From contig NW_014578024.1 in NCBI RefSeq assembly GCF_000485595.1, positions 28,803 to 79,856 of the forward strand: DNA of 51,054 nucleotides. Reading direction: 5' to 3'. The translations under genes and the position numbers were made by a program. Numbering within the stretch: the first letter of the stretch is position 1; each line of letters opens with the position of its first letter. Positions 1 to 10,071 of the stretch are shown in pieces. Origin of the DNA: Priapulus caudatus. Its lineage: Eukaryota; Priapulida; Priapulimorpha; Priapulimorphida; Priapulidae. The notes under the pieces were generated by a model. That model worked only from the letters and a program-made list of their open reading frames with translations, did no database searches and was not told the origin of the DNA.

Positions 1-25
1 ATATAATATAATGATAATATAATAT

Positions 26-370
26 CGGTTGTGTTTGTGTCGAACGTTTTGTTACATCGAATGCACCGGCAAATTAGGGAGTATAAAGAAGGTATATAAG
101 CATGAAAAGTAGATTGCATAGTCATGTGATGCACTAAAAACATTAATGCCTGTTGTTGGGGGCACTATGCTCTCATAGTGTTGCTGAGGGAAGGAATAGT
201 TCCTTCCCAAAGCAACACTATGAGAGCATAGTGCCCCCAACAACAGGCATTAATGTTTTTAGTGCATCACATGACTATGCAATCTACTTTTCATGCTTAT
301 ATACCTTCTTTATACTCCCTAATTTGCCGGTGCATTCGATGTAACAAAACGTTCGACACAAACACAACCG
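26..370. repeat. 345-bp foldback palindrome
   Basis: The two arms (about 26-190 and 206-370) are reverse complements with only a few differences near the centre, around position 198. Both arms encode the same spurious 63-residue reading, one on each strand. It could be a young foldback transposon, a cruciform-forming locus, or a read that turned back on itself during sequencing. A smaller hairpin downstream shares the words GCATAGTGCCC and CATAGTG, which favours a genuine local foldback family. Confidence 0.85.
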
Positions 371-452
371 CCGTTCGAAACCCTTGCGTCGAACGCCGAG
401 ACGCAGGAGATTCGTGACGTGAACACAATGCGTTATAATAACAATGCGTCGC

Positions 453-502
453 GCAAGCAATAGTGCCCGCTCAGGCGGGCACTATCGCTTCATAGTGCTT
501 GC
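453..502. repeat. short hairpin related to the upstream palindrome
   Basis: The inner stem ATAGTGCCCGC / GCGGGCACTAT closes on a three-base loop. The outer arms GCAAGCA / TGCTTGC extend it with an asymmetric bulge. The sequence resembles the arm tips of the palindrome at 26-370. No gene is seen between 371 and 883 apart from this hairpin. Confidence 0.6.
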
Positions 503-883
503 TGCGTTATCCAATGGAATTTCAACGATTTATCACGTGATGCACTAACGTCCTATAAATGTTCCTTCGTTTGAATTGAGAGAACCCCGGACGTTAATCT
601 CGAAGCTTCGCTGCTATTTCAGCCTGCGAGGAGGGCGTCACTACGAAGCATCTTTACGTGCGATTCGACCTACAGCTGGATGACTGAGCGTCTCCCGCAA
701 CGACAACAAGAGGGCGCCGCTGAGTGACGCATCTCTCCCGGCGACGACGATCTGAAGTAGAGAAAAAACGCTTATCTCCCTGACACGTCGATTTTCGCGC
801 GTTTCTACTTCCGCCCGACAAGTCGATTTCCGCGCTTTTCGGCATCCGTCCGACGCGACGAACCGAGACGCGAAAAACTGGGG

Positions 884-2359
884 ATGCCTCGGCGGCGCTC
901 GGACGTGGCCGACGCGGCGATGCGGGAACGTTGCCTCAGCGTCGTCCTCGGACGCATGACGATGAAAGCCCTCACGGCCGGCAACGACGAGGACGCGTCG
1001 TCCCTGCTCTCGCGCTGGTCCTACCTGCGCGACGAGAACGAATCGTTCGACCCGCACGCTCGCTCGATCATCTACGGATCCACTACGAAGCGAGAGCTCG
1101 TCTCGCGCCTCGTCGAGTACTGCGCAGAGAACGCCACAGTCGCCGACGTCGCCCAGCTGGATTTGCTGGCGGTGCGCGCGGCCGGGAACGCGACGTGGCA
1201 GGCGTACGAGCTCGCCGACGAAGTCGCGATCGAGGGGGCGCTGCCGAGTGACCAGCAGCTGCGGAAGCGCCTGCAGAGGGCGCTGGCGCCGCTTGTCGAG
1301 CACGACGTCTACGTCGAGACGAGAGCCGGCGCCACCTGGATGTGGCTGTGGATGCACGGCGGCGGCGGCGGGCGGGTTTTCCGCGCGTCGGACGTCGTGT
1401 ACGCGGCGTGCGTGCCGCACACCGCGCACGTGTTCACGACTCGGACATCGCCGATGCGCCGGCGCGCGCTGACGCACGCCCTCGCCGTCACGTTCGGATG
1501 CTGCGAGGTGCGCGAGATGCCGCTGAGGGGGCGCTGCCTGCGCTCGCTCGCCCGGCTTGCGCTGCAGCGCAACGCGCTCCCGGGGCTCTCCCACCAGCTA
1601 CACAACGAGCTTGATCTGCCCGCGGCGCCCCCTCGTGGTCGAGCGAAGCGCGCGGCGCCCCCGCGGTTGGACGGGCGGGCGGTGCGGGAGGACGAGGGGG
1701 AGCGGGCGGCGAAGCGACAGCGGGTGGACGCGGCGTACGGGACGAAACCACAGCCGACGCTGGAGCAGGTACTAATTAGTAGTAATTAGGTAGTCAGGGT
1801 TCTCCCTACGTTGCGCAAACGGGGCGCGCGTGCCCCGTTTGGGAAAACTCCCCCCTGTTTGAATTGTTGCGCCCCGTTTGGGAAAACTCCCCCCTGTTTG
1901 AATTTCATCCTGGGGAGAACCCTGGTAGTGTTGAGTACGTGCTGTTAGTAAATAGTGATACATTGTAGAATTCACTGTAATTAAATAGTATTTAAGACGA
2001 CTCGACCGACGTTCGATTTCTGGCTCGCGGACAGAACTGCAAAGCTTTTTAAAAAAAAATCTCTCTAGATATCACACCGCTTCTGTTCTAACGCCCACTG
2101 ACGACCACCGTTTTCGTTCCAGGTGCAGTACCGGCTGAAGACGCGTTTCCGCGGGCTGCAGGCGGCGGAGATGGACTCCGGGCAGCTGTTCCGCTGCCGC
2201 GTGACCTTCACCGGCAGCAGCGTTCTGGACGGCTTCCGAAACCTCGTGTCTGCGGGCATGGCGACCTGGCCGCTGCCACCTCACGTCTCCAACCTGCACA
2301 GGATGGCTCGCAACCTCATCGTGCTTGAAGATCGCAGAGACGCGCATACGAGCGGGTAG
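884..2359 (+). CDS. CENPN: Centromere protein N (CENP-N) homologue, two exons
   Basis: CENP-N is a CCAN kinetochore subunit that reads the CENP-A nucleosome and pairs with CENP-L. Exon 1 is 884-1768 (ATG at 884, donor CAG|GTACTA). Exon 2 is 2123-2359 (acceptor TTCCAG|GTG, stop TAG at 2357-2359). The phase is 0, giving 373 residues against about 340 in vertebrates. The N-terminal helical part (residues about 40-90) and the basic centre match the family. So does the junction region, where KPQPTLEQVQYRLKTRFRGL corresponds to the vertebrate PQPQLE..QYKLETKFKSGL segment. The final exon has the C-terminal CENP-L-binding layout. A low-complexity Arg/Ala/Pro stretch with AAKRQR near residues 255-290 looks like an insertion or nuclear signal. 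A later ATG (residue 13) also aligns with the family start, so the true start is uncertain. The last codons run into a minisatellite. The intron holds a small transposon. Confidence 0.88.
1795..1924. mobile_element. 130-bp non-autonomous DNA transposon in the CENPN intron
   Basis: The ends are CAGGGTTCTCCC and GGGGAGAACCCTG, inverted repeats of 12-13 bp. It is flanked on both sides by the 5-bp duplication GTAGT (1790-1794 and 1925-1929). The interior contains an approximately 40-bp unit with CCCCGTTTGGGAAAACTCCC twice in tandem. The element at 36277-36476 has the same ends and the same duplication length. Confidence 0.85.
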
Positions 2360-2905
2360 CGTCGTCACGCCGACCGCAGCGACGCACAGACGGGCGGGCA
2401 GCATCGTCACGCCGACTGCAGAGACACGCAGACGAGCTGGTAGCGTCGTCACGACGACCGCAGCGACGCACAGACGGGCGAGCAGCATCGTCACGCCGAC
2501 CGCAGAGACGAGCGGGTAGCGTCGTGACGACGACCGCAGCGACGCACAGACCGGCGGGCAGCATCGTCACGCCGACTGCAGAGATGCGCAGACGAGCTGG
2601 TAGCGTCGTCACGACGACCTCAGCGACGCACAGACGGGCGGGCAGCATCGTCACGCCGACCGCAGAGACGAGCGGGTAGCGTCGTGACGACGACCGCAGA
2701 GACGCGCAGACGAGCGCGTAGCACCGTCGCGCCGACAGCAGAGATGCGCAGACGACCAGGTAGCGTTGTTACGCCGACCGCAGAGATGCGCAGACGAGCG
2801 GGTAGCGTTGTCACGACGACTGCAGAGACGCGCATACGAGCGGGTAACACTGTCACGCCGACCGCAGAGACGCGCAGACGAGCGGGTAACATCGTGACGT
2901 TGTCG
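2325..2905 (+). repeat. 42-bp minisatellite starting inside the last CENPN exon
   Basis: There are roughly 13 imperfect copies of a 42-bp unit built from AGCRTCGTCACGMCGACYGC and AGAGACGCGCAGACGAGC. Because 42 is a multiple of three, one plus frame reads a 14-residue repeat (SVVTPTAATHRRAG-like) through several copies. The terminal CENP-N codons (RDAHTSG, stop) are the first partial unit, so the array grew from the end of the gene. A few units are 36 bp. Confidence 0.92.
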
Positions 2906-3679
2906 TGCCTACGGGGGAAAGGATCGGAAAGGAGGCATGTTGACTTCACAACTTCACGCTAGCAGAGGAAGCTTGAGGACGATTTCTTAGGAGACATCAT
3001 GACATGTGTTGACTACATCTTCATAACATTGTTGTCTGCAGGGAAAGTCTGCAGACATGTTTGTTGTTTGCTTTGAAAACTCAACGATGAAGTCGTTGTA
3101 ACGTAATCACGTCGTGCTAGCTCGTAGCTATGGGGAAGATTTGCAAGGAGCTAGCGAGTTGGGATCTTATGCTATCACTTCATAACCTTATTCTGCTAGC
3201 AGAGAAGGGAGCTTTTCTTGAGTGGCTAGGAGCAACATGAACTTCACAACCTGCAACGAACCTTATACCAAGAAGAGGATAGATCTATGTACGATATAAT
3301 TTTTCTATTCTGAATCTATTTTACATTTTATGTCATTTTAATGTTTCCTAATACTTGACCTTGTCAAATTGTTTTAGTAATTTGATATTTGTTGCCATAT
3401 TAGACTAGCGTGAAAATTAGTTCTTATTACACACGTATTTCTTAGAAATGTGTTATGGAAAGTTTTTCCATAGGATTTTATTTTGTTTAAATTACATTCT
3501 TCAATATCGTTGATATGATTATTAATTTATTATAGGTCATGATCATAGTATTGGTGACAATCACAGTTGTGTAAGCTTCCCCACTTTATGTCTTAATGTA
3601 CTAGCTTACAAGTAAATAGTTTCTTATTCTTCATCATTTTAATTTCTGTTGAATGTACAAATTCACATTTTATTAGACA
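2906..3679. other. AT-rich intergenic stretch, no gene seen
   Basis: No splice-framed coding stretch, hairpin or tandem array is evident. This is the space between the 3' ends of CENPN and the coiled-coil gene, which are arranged tail to tail. Confidence 0.6.
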
Positions 3680-4195
3680 TAAGCCGCGTTTACACGTAGC
3701 AATAAATTCGGTATTTAGCGTTCACACGAGGCAAAATACGCAGTCCAAGAAATACGGAATCTAAATAGATTCGGTATTTGTTGAAATACGCGGCTTCCCA
3801 GATGCCGAATTATTTGCCGTGCTTGAGAAATTCCGAATCTCTTGGACTGTTGGACCGCGTATTTCCTCGTGTGAACGCTAAATACCGAATTTCTGAAGCC
3901 GCGTATTTTATAGACTGGTCCGCGCTCAACAGTTACACTCGCGTAACGTGAGTATGTCGAGCCTGGACCAGTCTACGTATTTTATCGGCAGTTGCTGTGC
4001 ACTGATTGTTTATTACGCGTTGATCGCTTGAACGCATTGTTTTTTTTTCAGTGTACTAAGCAGCTCGCAGCTCGCAAATACGGCATTTCTGAAGCCGTGA
4101 AACAGCGTGTGAACGCTCGGTCGCGTATTTGTCTCAGATTCAGTATCTCGCAAATACCGAATTTCATAAATACGGAGTCGTGTGAACGCGGCTAT
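3680..4195. mobile_element. MITE-like element with AGCCGCGTT(T/C)ACACG ends
   Basis: The terminal inverted repeats are AAGCCGCGTTTACACG on the left and the reverse complement of CGTGTGAACGCGGCTATA on the right. Inside is a second, near-perfect inverted pair: CGGTATTTAGCGTTCACACG near 3709 and its complement near 3869. There is also a hairpin AGACTGGTCC...GGACCAGTCT at about 3913-3976. The element is thus nested or self-similar. I found no clear target-site duplication. A short reading frame in it (3992-4363) is not a gene. Confidence 0.75.
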
Positions 4196-4237
4196 AGTAA
4201 AATGGGTGTAGAAAAGTATTATGACAATAAAAAAAAG

Positions 4238-4243
4238 TTTATT
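4238..4243 (-). promoter_or_regulatory. Candidate polyadenylation signal AATAAA of the coiled-coil gene
   Basis: AATAAA reads on the minus strand about 173 bases past the stop codon at 4416-4418, in an A/T-rich 3' flank. Other AATAAA-like words occur nearby, so the used site is not settled. Confidence 0.45.
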
Positions 4244-4415
4244 ACAATCTTCAAAAGCTCTATTATTTTACAGGCTTCACCTAGTACATTTAATAAAAAC
4301 ACGTTCAGTTTATGTACAAAGAAACCTTTTCGACGAGATCCGTATAAAATTTATATACAGTAGTTTATAAATACAAAAATCATGAACATATATAAAAATA
4401 CATTGTCGATATGAA

Positions 4416-7400
4416 TCAGTTAGGATGTACAGAGTACGAGGAGTTACTGTCGGTGTCTCTCTGTGCCGGGTAACTTGCGGTGTGGTTATGCGATGTGTGA
4501 TGATGACCATCGATCTCTAACAACACTTTATCCAACATGCCCTGGAATGTCTGCGACTCGTCACGGTTTTCACCAGTGCTGCCACCTGCAATCGAAACCC
4601 TCCTGGAGCCAGACTCGTCGATTTCCTTGACGCGATAGTCGAAGATCTTGTTCCGGTCTTCAGCCTTGGAAGCTGGTGAAGTCGGTGTTGTTAAAGGAAT
4701 TTACAAATTACTTCATAACATCTTAACTACTCATCAAGTCAAACACTTTAGATCAATCAGTTCAAGATAGAACAAATTTTTTCCCAGCCCCATCTAGAAC
4801 CGCTTCTACCAGATTTATAATTGACGTCCGTATAAATATTTCACAATTTGATTGCAGCGATTACAAACTGAATTATTGACACATTATTGTCAATATTATT
4901 ATAATAATCATTATTATTAATATCATCATCATCATCATCATTATTATCTTTAATTATTGCAAGCTGAATTAGTGATAGCAAACTCACAGTGATTCGACAT
5001 GGATTTCGTTGGCGTATCCGGCTCGTCGTACACGCTCGACGTTCTGTGTTGCAGCAGCGCTTGTTCGGGCGAAAACAAATACTGGCCATCTTCATACGTC
5101 CTCAGTTGGCCACTGAGATGTCGATTGCGTGACTCCTAAAAATCAATTCGTTTCGTTTAGCGAGGCGTTACGAGGAGATCTGCTAGGTTTTTCCACGCTC
5201 GTAACTTTACGACGTTTCTGTCTACGAGAACAAAAAAGACCATTGTTGTTGTACCTCAGCGATCTTGGTGGTAACTCGTCAGCGAATCTCTGATAGCAAA
5301 TATTCGTCGATCATCATCGGTACTAAGACTAGTACTAGCGCGTGCCACGCCCCTACCCTAGAGAACCGCTCCCGAGGGAAACACTCGACGTGCCCTTTAT
5401 ATAGACAAGTGTTGTTCTATAGAGGTTTGACTGCATCGTAGGACGGGAGGACGTCTCGACACTTATGGTTTGTTGACGATGCGCATCACGTTGAGGCCAG
5501 CAATCTCGTTACCGACAACGGGGCCCGCATTTTGCGTTTTTCGCTCGCGATGCTTTCTACCTGCGAGTGTATGGTCACTCTAGCTTCATGCAGCTGCCTC
5601 TGGCAGTCGTTTAGCTGCGTCATCAGTGCCTGTAGCTTGTTTTCCCGCTGTCGAATGTCTCTGCTCGCCGCGTCCCGACTCTCGCGACTCTCATCCCCGC
5701 AACGACGCAACTCAGTCTGCAGCGACGCCACCTGTAGGGATAAAAGTGTGATAACCGAGACTGCAGTGACACCACTTGTACACGTAGGGATAGTGTGATA
5801 GCTCAAACTGCAGTGACGCCACCTGTAGAGATAATGTGTGATAGCTCAGACTGCAGTGAGGACCAGGGCCGTAGCCAGAGGTAAATTTTGTAGGAGGCAA
5901 ATGTTGTGAGTTAAAGAACAAGTAGCGAAGCGAGCCAATAGGGCGTGGGGTATGGGGCCCGCTTAATTTTTTATTTTTTAGAAATTTTGTAGGAGGCATT
6001 TGCCTCCTATTGCCTAATGGTAGCTATGGCCCTGGTGAGAACCCTGTAGAGATAGTGTATGATAACTCATACTGCAACATTGGCACCTATAGGAATGAGA
6101 TGTGATAACTAATTAGAGTGAAGTGATGCTACCAGCCAGTAAGATAAGTATACGAGATAATAATATATTTCTAACTATGTACACTGCAAACTGGACAGAA
6201 CAGTAAAAGATAACATCATAAGTTGTGCGAGCCCCGTGCATCATCATCTTCACTATGACCATCATCATCATCATCATCATCATCATCAGCATCATCATCT
6301 TTAGCATCATCATCGTCATCATTATATTCACCATGATCATCATCATCATGACAATCATCAGCATCATCGTCATCATCATCATCGTCATCATCATCGTCAT
6401 CACCACAAAAGATCAACGCAGGTAATTAGTAAGGGTCCCTTCCTCGCCGCAGCACCGAAGAAAACGAGCATTAAGCTTAACGAGGGCAGCGTTGACGGGC
6501 GACGCACACCTGAGATTGATGCTGCGTGCGCTGCTGCTGCAACTCCCTCTGCTGCTGCTCCAGCTCTGTGGCGAGCGATGCCTCCCTCACTCGCAGCGCC
6601 CCGATCTCGTCCGTCATCCGTTCTGCGTCCGCCTCTTTCCTCTGAAGCATGCGAAAAACACACGACACTGAGCATTTCCTTCGTAGCTTCCTTAGCTCCA
6701 CGCCAAAGAGAGAACTGACGCTTAACTTTCTTCGTAGCTTCCTTAGCTGAAGAAAAAGCCACTCCGAACAGGTTGACTGAGCCATGGCGACACGTCGTGG
6801 ATAAAGTTTTGTAACCGACCCGATGGGGTAGAGTGATTAAGGATACTCTCAAGGTTTTAGGCAAAATTTTACCGATTTTTCATTTTCAACTTTATTCGAT
6901 GGCTAACACTATGTAATTAAAACAAGTGATTGATTTTATTCATTCGTCAATAAACGTTTAATCTTCATTAGAGCAATACCCATGCAAAAGGTGGAGAGTA
7001 TCCTTAACAGGCAGGAGCAATGATTTCGCAATAAATCCTTGAAAGTACAACGACTCACGTTGTATATGTTAGCGAGCTGCTGTAACTCTGTTCTCAGCGT
7101 GCTCTCCCTCTCCTCAACATGCTCCAGCTTAACGGATGCTTCGTGCAGCCTCTCTCTCACCTGTCAACGACAAGTCCCTAATTATCACCATCAATAATTA
7201 TGTATTTATATTATCAGGAGTGGATAATAGATATCTCTATTATCTAGTGGATAAGAGTGGATAATCACTCTTAATTCACTCTTAACCACAATAAGAGTGG
7301 ATTATCAGGAGCGTATAAGAAAAATCTCTATTATCCACTCCTGATATTATGTATTATGTTATATTATTATATTATGTATTATATTATATACTATATGTAC

Positions 7401-10047
7401 ACACACACATACTCGTATATGCACACCTGCCCGCACGTGAACACAACCAGCACAAAAACCCAAATCACGCATACTACTGTACTACATAAACTATCTGATA
7501 TACCATCAACAACATACTATCCCATCCGGGATACATAGCGAACCCGACGTATCTCCTGTATAACATTACAAATGATATAAATATGAATTTAATTAATTAA
7601 ATAATTAAATATATAATAAATAATAAATAATAATAAATAATAAATAAAATCAATTTAATTAATGTCGCTACGTGAATCTAGTTTCGCGAGGCAGCAGACG
7701 AACAACATGCGCGAATCTCATGCTCGTCGTCGCCGTCGGCAACGCCACGCACCTGTCGCTCGCTGTCCCTCCACGTGTCAGTCTCCGCGGCGACAGCGCG
7801 CGTCTTTGCGTCGAGCTCCCGGGTCAAGGTCGCGACCTCATCCTTCTGGAACGCGACGATGCGCTCGAGGTCGGAGACGAGCTTACAGATGGCAGCACCG
7901 TCCACCTCGCTCTTCTGCCTCGCCTCGCCGAGTCTCGCGGCGACGTCTCGCGTCTCGAGCTGAGACGCGTCGAGATGCCGCTGCAGCTCCTGAATCTGAA
8001 GCCAACGGATCGAGACGACGATGACGATCATGATGCTGCTGATGACGATGATGATGGTGATAACAATGAAGTTGCTGCTGCTGGTGATAGTGCTGCTGAT
8101 GACGATGACAATGCCGATGGTGATGACGATGACGATGCTGCTGATGATGATGACGGTGATGATAACAAAGGTGATGACGATGACGATGATGATGGTGATG
8201 ACAATGAAGTTGCTGCTGCTGGTGATAGTGCTGCTGATGACGATGACAATGCCGATGGTGATGACGATGACAATGCTGCTGATGATGATGATGGTGATGA
8301 TAACAAAGGTGATGACGATGACGATGATGCTTATGATGATGATGATGATGATAAATCAGGTGATGATTCTGCTGGGGACAATGATGATTTCGATGGCAAT
8401 TCTGATAATGACAATTGCTCCACCAGATAGATAAATTTGAAATAAAATAATGATATTATATCATAATATCAAATAAATAAATGAAATTCTCAACAAAAAC
8501 ATTGAGAAGAGCATAGATAAAAAAAACGGCAACCGGCGATACACGGCAAGGGACAAGTGAACGTGCGAACGACAGCTGCCTACCTGTGTGTCCTTCGCGC
8601 GTTCTTTCTGCACGGCGCCCTCTAGATGCTGATTGAGTTGCAACGCTTGCTGTTCCATGTTGACGCGGAAAGTCTTGAACTGTTGCTCCAAACACTGAAC
8701 CTGTTGCCGACAGCAAACACGTTAAACCATTCGCAAAACGCGCCACGACTATAAAGTTGGAAACCAAATGCATTCAACTACGGACGTTCCTATGTTGCCC
8801 ACGTCAAGTTACAGTATTAAGTTATTAGTTACGGATTTCGGCCATAGATGGCGCCACGCACCTGCAGGGTTCGCTGCTGCAGAAGTGCCTGCTTCTCCGC
8901 GGCAGCCGCTCGCAGCTCCGTCGCGTCGAAGTCTCTCTCGCTCAGCTCGCTCTCCGCAGATCTAGACGGGAAGGAGCAGTCAGTACGCTGACGTAACTAC
9001 GCCAATGTAACTATGCTTACGTAACTACGCTTATGTAATGACTGACGTAACTACGCCGACGTAACGATGCTAATGTAACCAGATGCGTGTTCAACAGCGC
9101 GAACGCTCGCAGCATGAACGCAACGCCACTTGAATGACAAGCGCTCGATATATCCAAGATGGCGGCCACCATGCACCATGGTGGCTTCCTCAGCGGATTT
9201 TAATCGCGAGATTTTAATGTCTTCGAAAAAGTACTATTAAACGAATTAGCAGACGAAATTGATATGATCTGAATTCAGAAGTGAATGAAAGAATAAAAGT
9301 CAGAAATGTTAGATTCGCATTCGCCAGATTGCCTGTCGCCATCTTGATAACAACTCGCGCGATGCGCGAACAGTCTCGGGAGCAGGATCGCGCGCGCTCG
9401 CGAGCGCTCGCCCGCACAGTGTCGTTCAGAAGGCGAGCGTTCGCGCTGTTGAACACGTCTTAGGCTCTATCGTTGAACGCTCATTTAACGTGTAGTAGTA
9501 ACGTACATTTCAACATTTCATTTTACCACAAAAACCCTGCGCGGGGTTATATACTTATAATAATAGTATGATAAATACTATTATTAATTTTTAACGATGC
9601 AATCGGTGATCTTTTTGTGTAGTTATAATTTTAATTTTATAATAACTGCGGATTCGGTCACCCATACGTTATTTGTGTGCGATCTCGCGGGGAATTAAAT
9701 ATACGCCGGCGAGGCGGCTGCACGATCTGGCTAAGGCATTGTAATCAATCGAACAAGGATTGACTCTGCCCCGTGGAGCCTCGACGCGCGACCGGAGCTC
9801 CCCCTGGCGACCGGAGCTCCCCCTGGCGACCGAACAACGCGCGCTCGTCGTCACCTGAGTCGCCGCTGCAGGTCGGCGATGCGATCCGACTGCTCTTTTG
9901 TTCGCTTCTCGGCGGCGGCGAGCTGCGACGATGCCCTCGTCATCTCGGCGACGAGCACGCGCGCCTGCGTCTCCTGCAGCGCCGCCTCCTCCCTCGCCGC
10001 TACCAGCTTCTCCTCCGCCTCCTCCACCTTGCTCTCGTGCTCCGTCA
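4416..10047 (-). CDS. Long coiled-coil protein, C-terminal block of nine exons
   Basis: The exons in reading order are 10047-9855, 8961-8862, 8700-8584, 7995-7753, 7160-7059, 6641-6510, 5731-5513, 5135-4988 and 4672-4416 (stop TGA). Every junction has AG acceptors and GT donors, and the phases agree throughout. The protein is almost continuous heptad-rich coiled coil with many Glu, Gln, Arg and Leu (for example KVEEAEEKLVAAREEAALQE and LATELEQQQRELQQQRTQHQ). The last two exons leave the coiled coil for a polar tail with FSPEQALL, VKEIDESGSRRVSIAGG and FQGMLDKVLLEIDGHHH. I do not recognise the family. A structural role at a centrosome, cilium or Golgi is typical of such proteins, but nothing in the sequence shows it. 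The exon at 10047 needs a preceding exon ending in phase 1; that exon is not found on this strand. Confidence 0.85.
5711..6105 (-). repeat. Tandem copies of a splice-acceptor edge in an intron
   Basis: The start of the exon at 5731 (minus reading: TACAG|GTGGCGTCGCTGCAG, coding VASLQ) is repeated upstream in the intron at about 5765-5815 and 5815-5860. More decayed copies lie at about 6040-6105. The period is about 45-50 bp. Each unit carries CTACAGGTGGCGTCACTGCA-like sequence followed by a TATCACA(C/T) word. The exon edge and its acceptor have therefore been copied into the preceding intron. A transposon (5864-6034) splits the array. Confidence 0.8.
5864..6034. mobile_element. 171-bp hAT-like MITE
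   Basis: The ends are CAGGGCCGTAGCC and the reverse complement of CAGGGCCATAGCT. It is flanked by an 8-bp duplication, GTGAGGAC (5856-5863) and GTGAGAAC (6035-6042), with one mismatch. The CAGGG-type ends and the 8-bp duplication are typical of hAT transposons. Inside, TTTTGTAGGAGGCA occurs twice and a GGAGGCATTTGCCTCC hairpin lies near the right end. It encodes nothing. Confidence 0.85.
6239..6412. repeat. ATC/CAT trinucleotide repeat in an intron
   Basis: An imperfect (CAT)n tract is interrupted by CGTC, AGC and TTA words. It lies in the intron between the exons at 6641-6510 and 5731-5513 of the coiled-coil gene. The Asp-rich and Met-rich readings through it are repeat artefacts. Confidence 0.9.
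8014..8425. repeat. GAT/GAC triplet array with a 138-bp duplicated unit
   Basis: This intronic tract is built from GATGAC/GATGAT words. A 138-bp block with GAAGTTGCTGCTGCTGGTG starts near 8068 and recurs near 8206 with few changes. It fills the intron between the exons at 8700-8584 and 7995-7753. A plus-strand open frame crosses the antisense of the 7995-7753 exon and this array, but it has no other sign of being a gene. Confidence 0.9.
9081..9462. mobile_element. MITE family A, copy 1 (perfect 25-bp inverted ends)
   Basis: The terminal repeats at 9086-9110 and 9433-9457 are exact reverse complements over 25 bp, beginning CGTGTTCAACAGCGCG. The interior matches the element at 33145-33576 in reverse orientation: the sub-blocks AAGATGGCGGC, TTAATCGCGAGATTTTAATG and GCCAGATTGCC are all shared. 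It is intronic in the coiled-coil gene. The outer flanks have decayed and no target-site duplication is clear. Confidence 0.85.
9855..10047 (-). CDS. First exon of the left block (edge of the break)
   Basis: This exon codes a 64-residue coiled-coil stretch around HESKVEEAEEKLVAAREEAA and ends in phase 2 at CTCAG|GTGACG. The acceptor GCTTCTCAG|TG lies only about 25 bases from the start of the 59-bp satellite. The upstream intron is therefore satellite DNA, and this is the point where the minus-strand gene model loses continuity. Confidence 0.85.
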
Positions 10048-10071
10048 CTGAGAAGCAGAGAGGAATGAGAT

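Noticed and set aside
641-1594. 317-residue minus-strand frame over CENPN
   Set aside because: It is an Arg/Ala/Pro-rich shadow of a GC-rich exon; the plus frame has the conserved CENP-N sequence and splice sites.
7672-8434. 252-residue plus-strand frame with an acidic Asp-rich tail
   Set aside because: Its first part is antisense to a well-supported exon (7995-7753) and the rest is an intronic GAT/GAC repeat.
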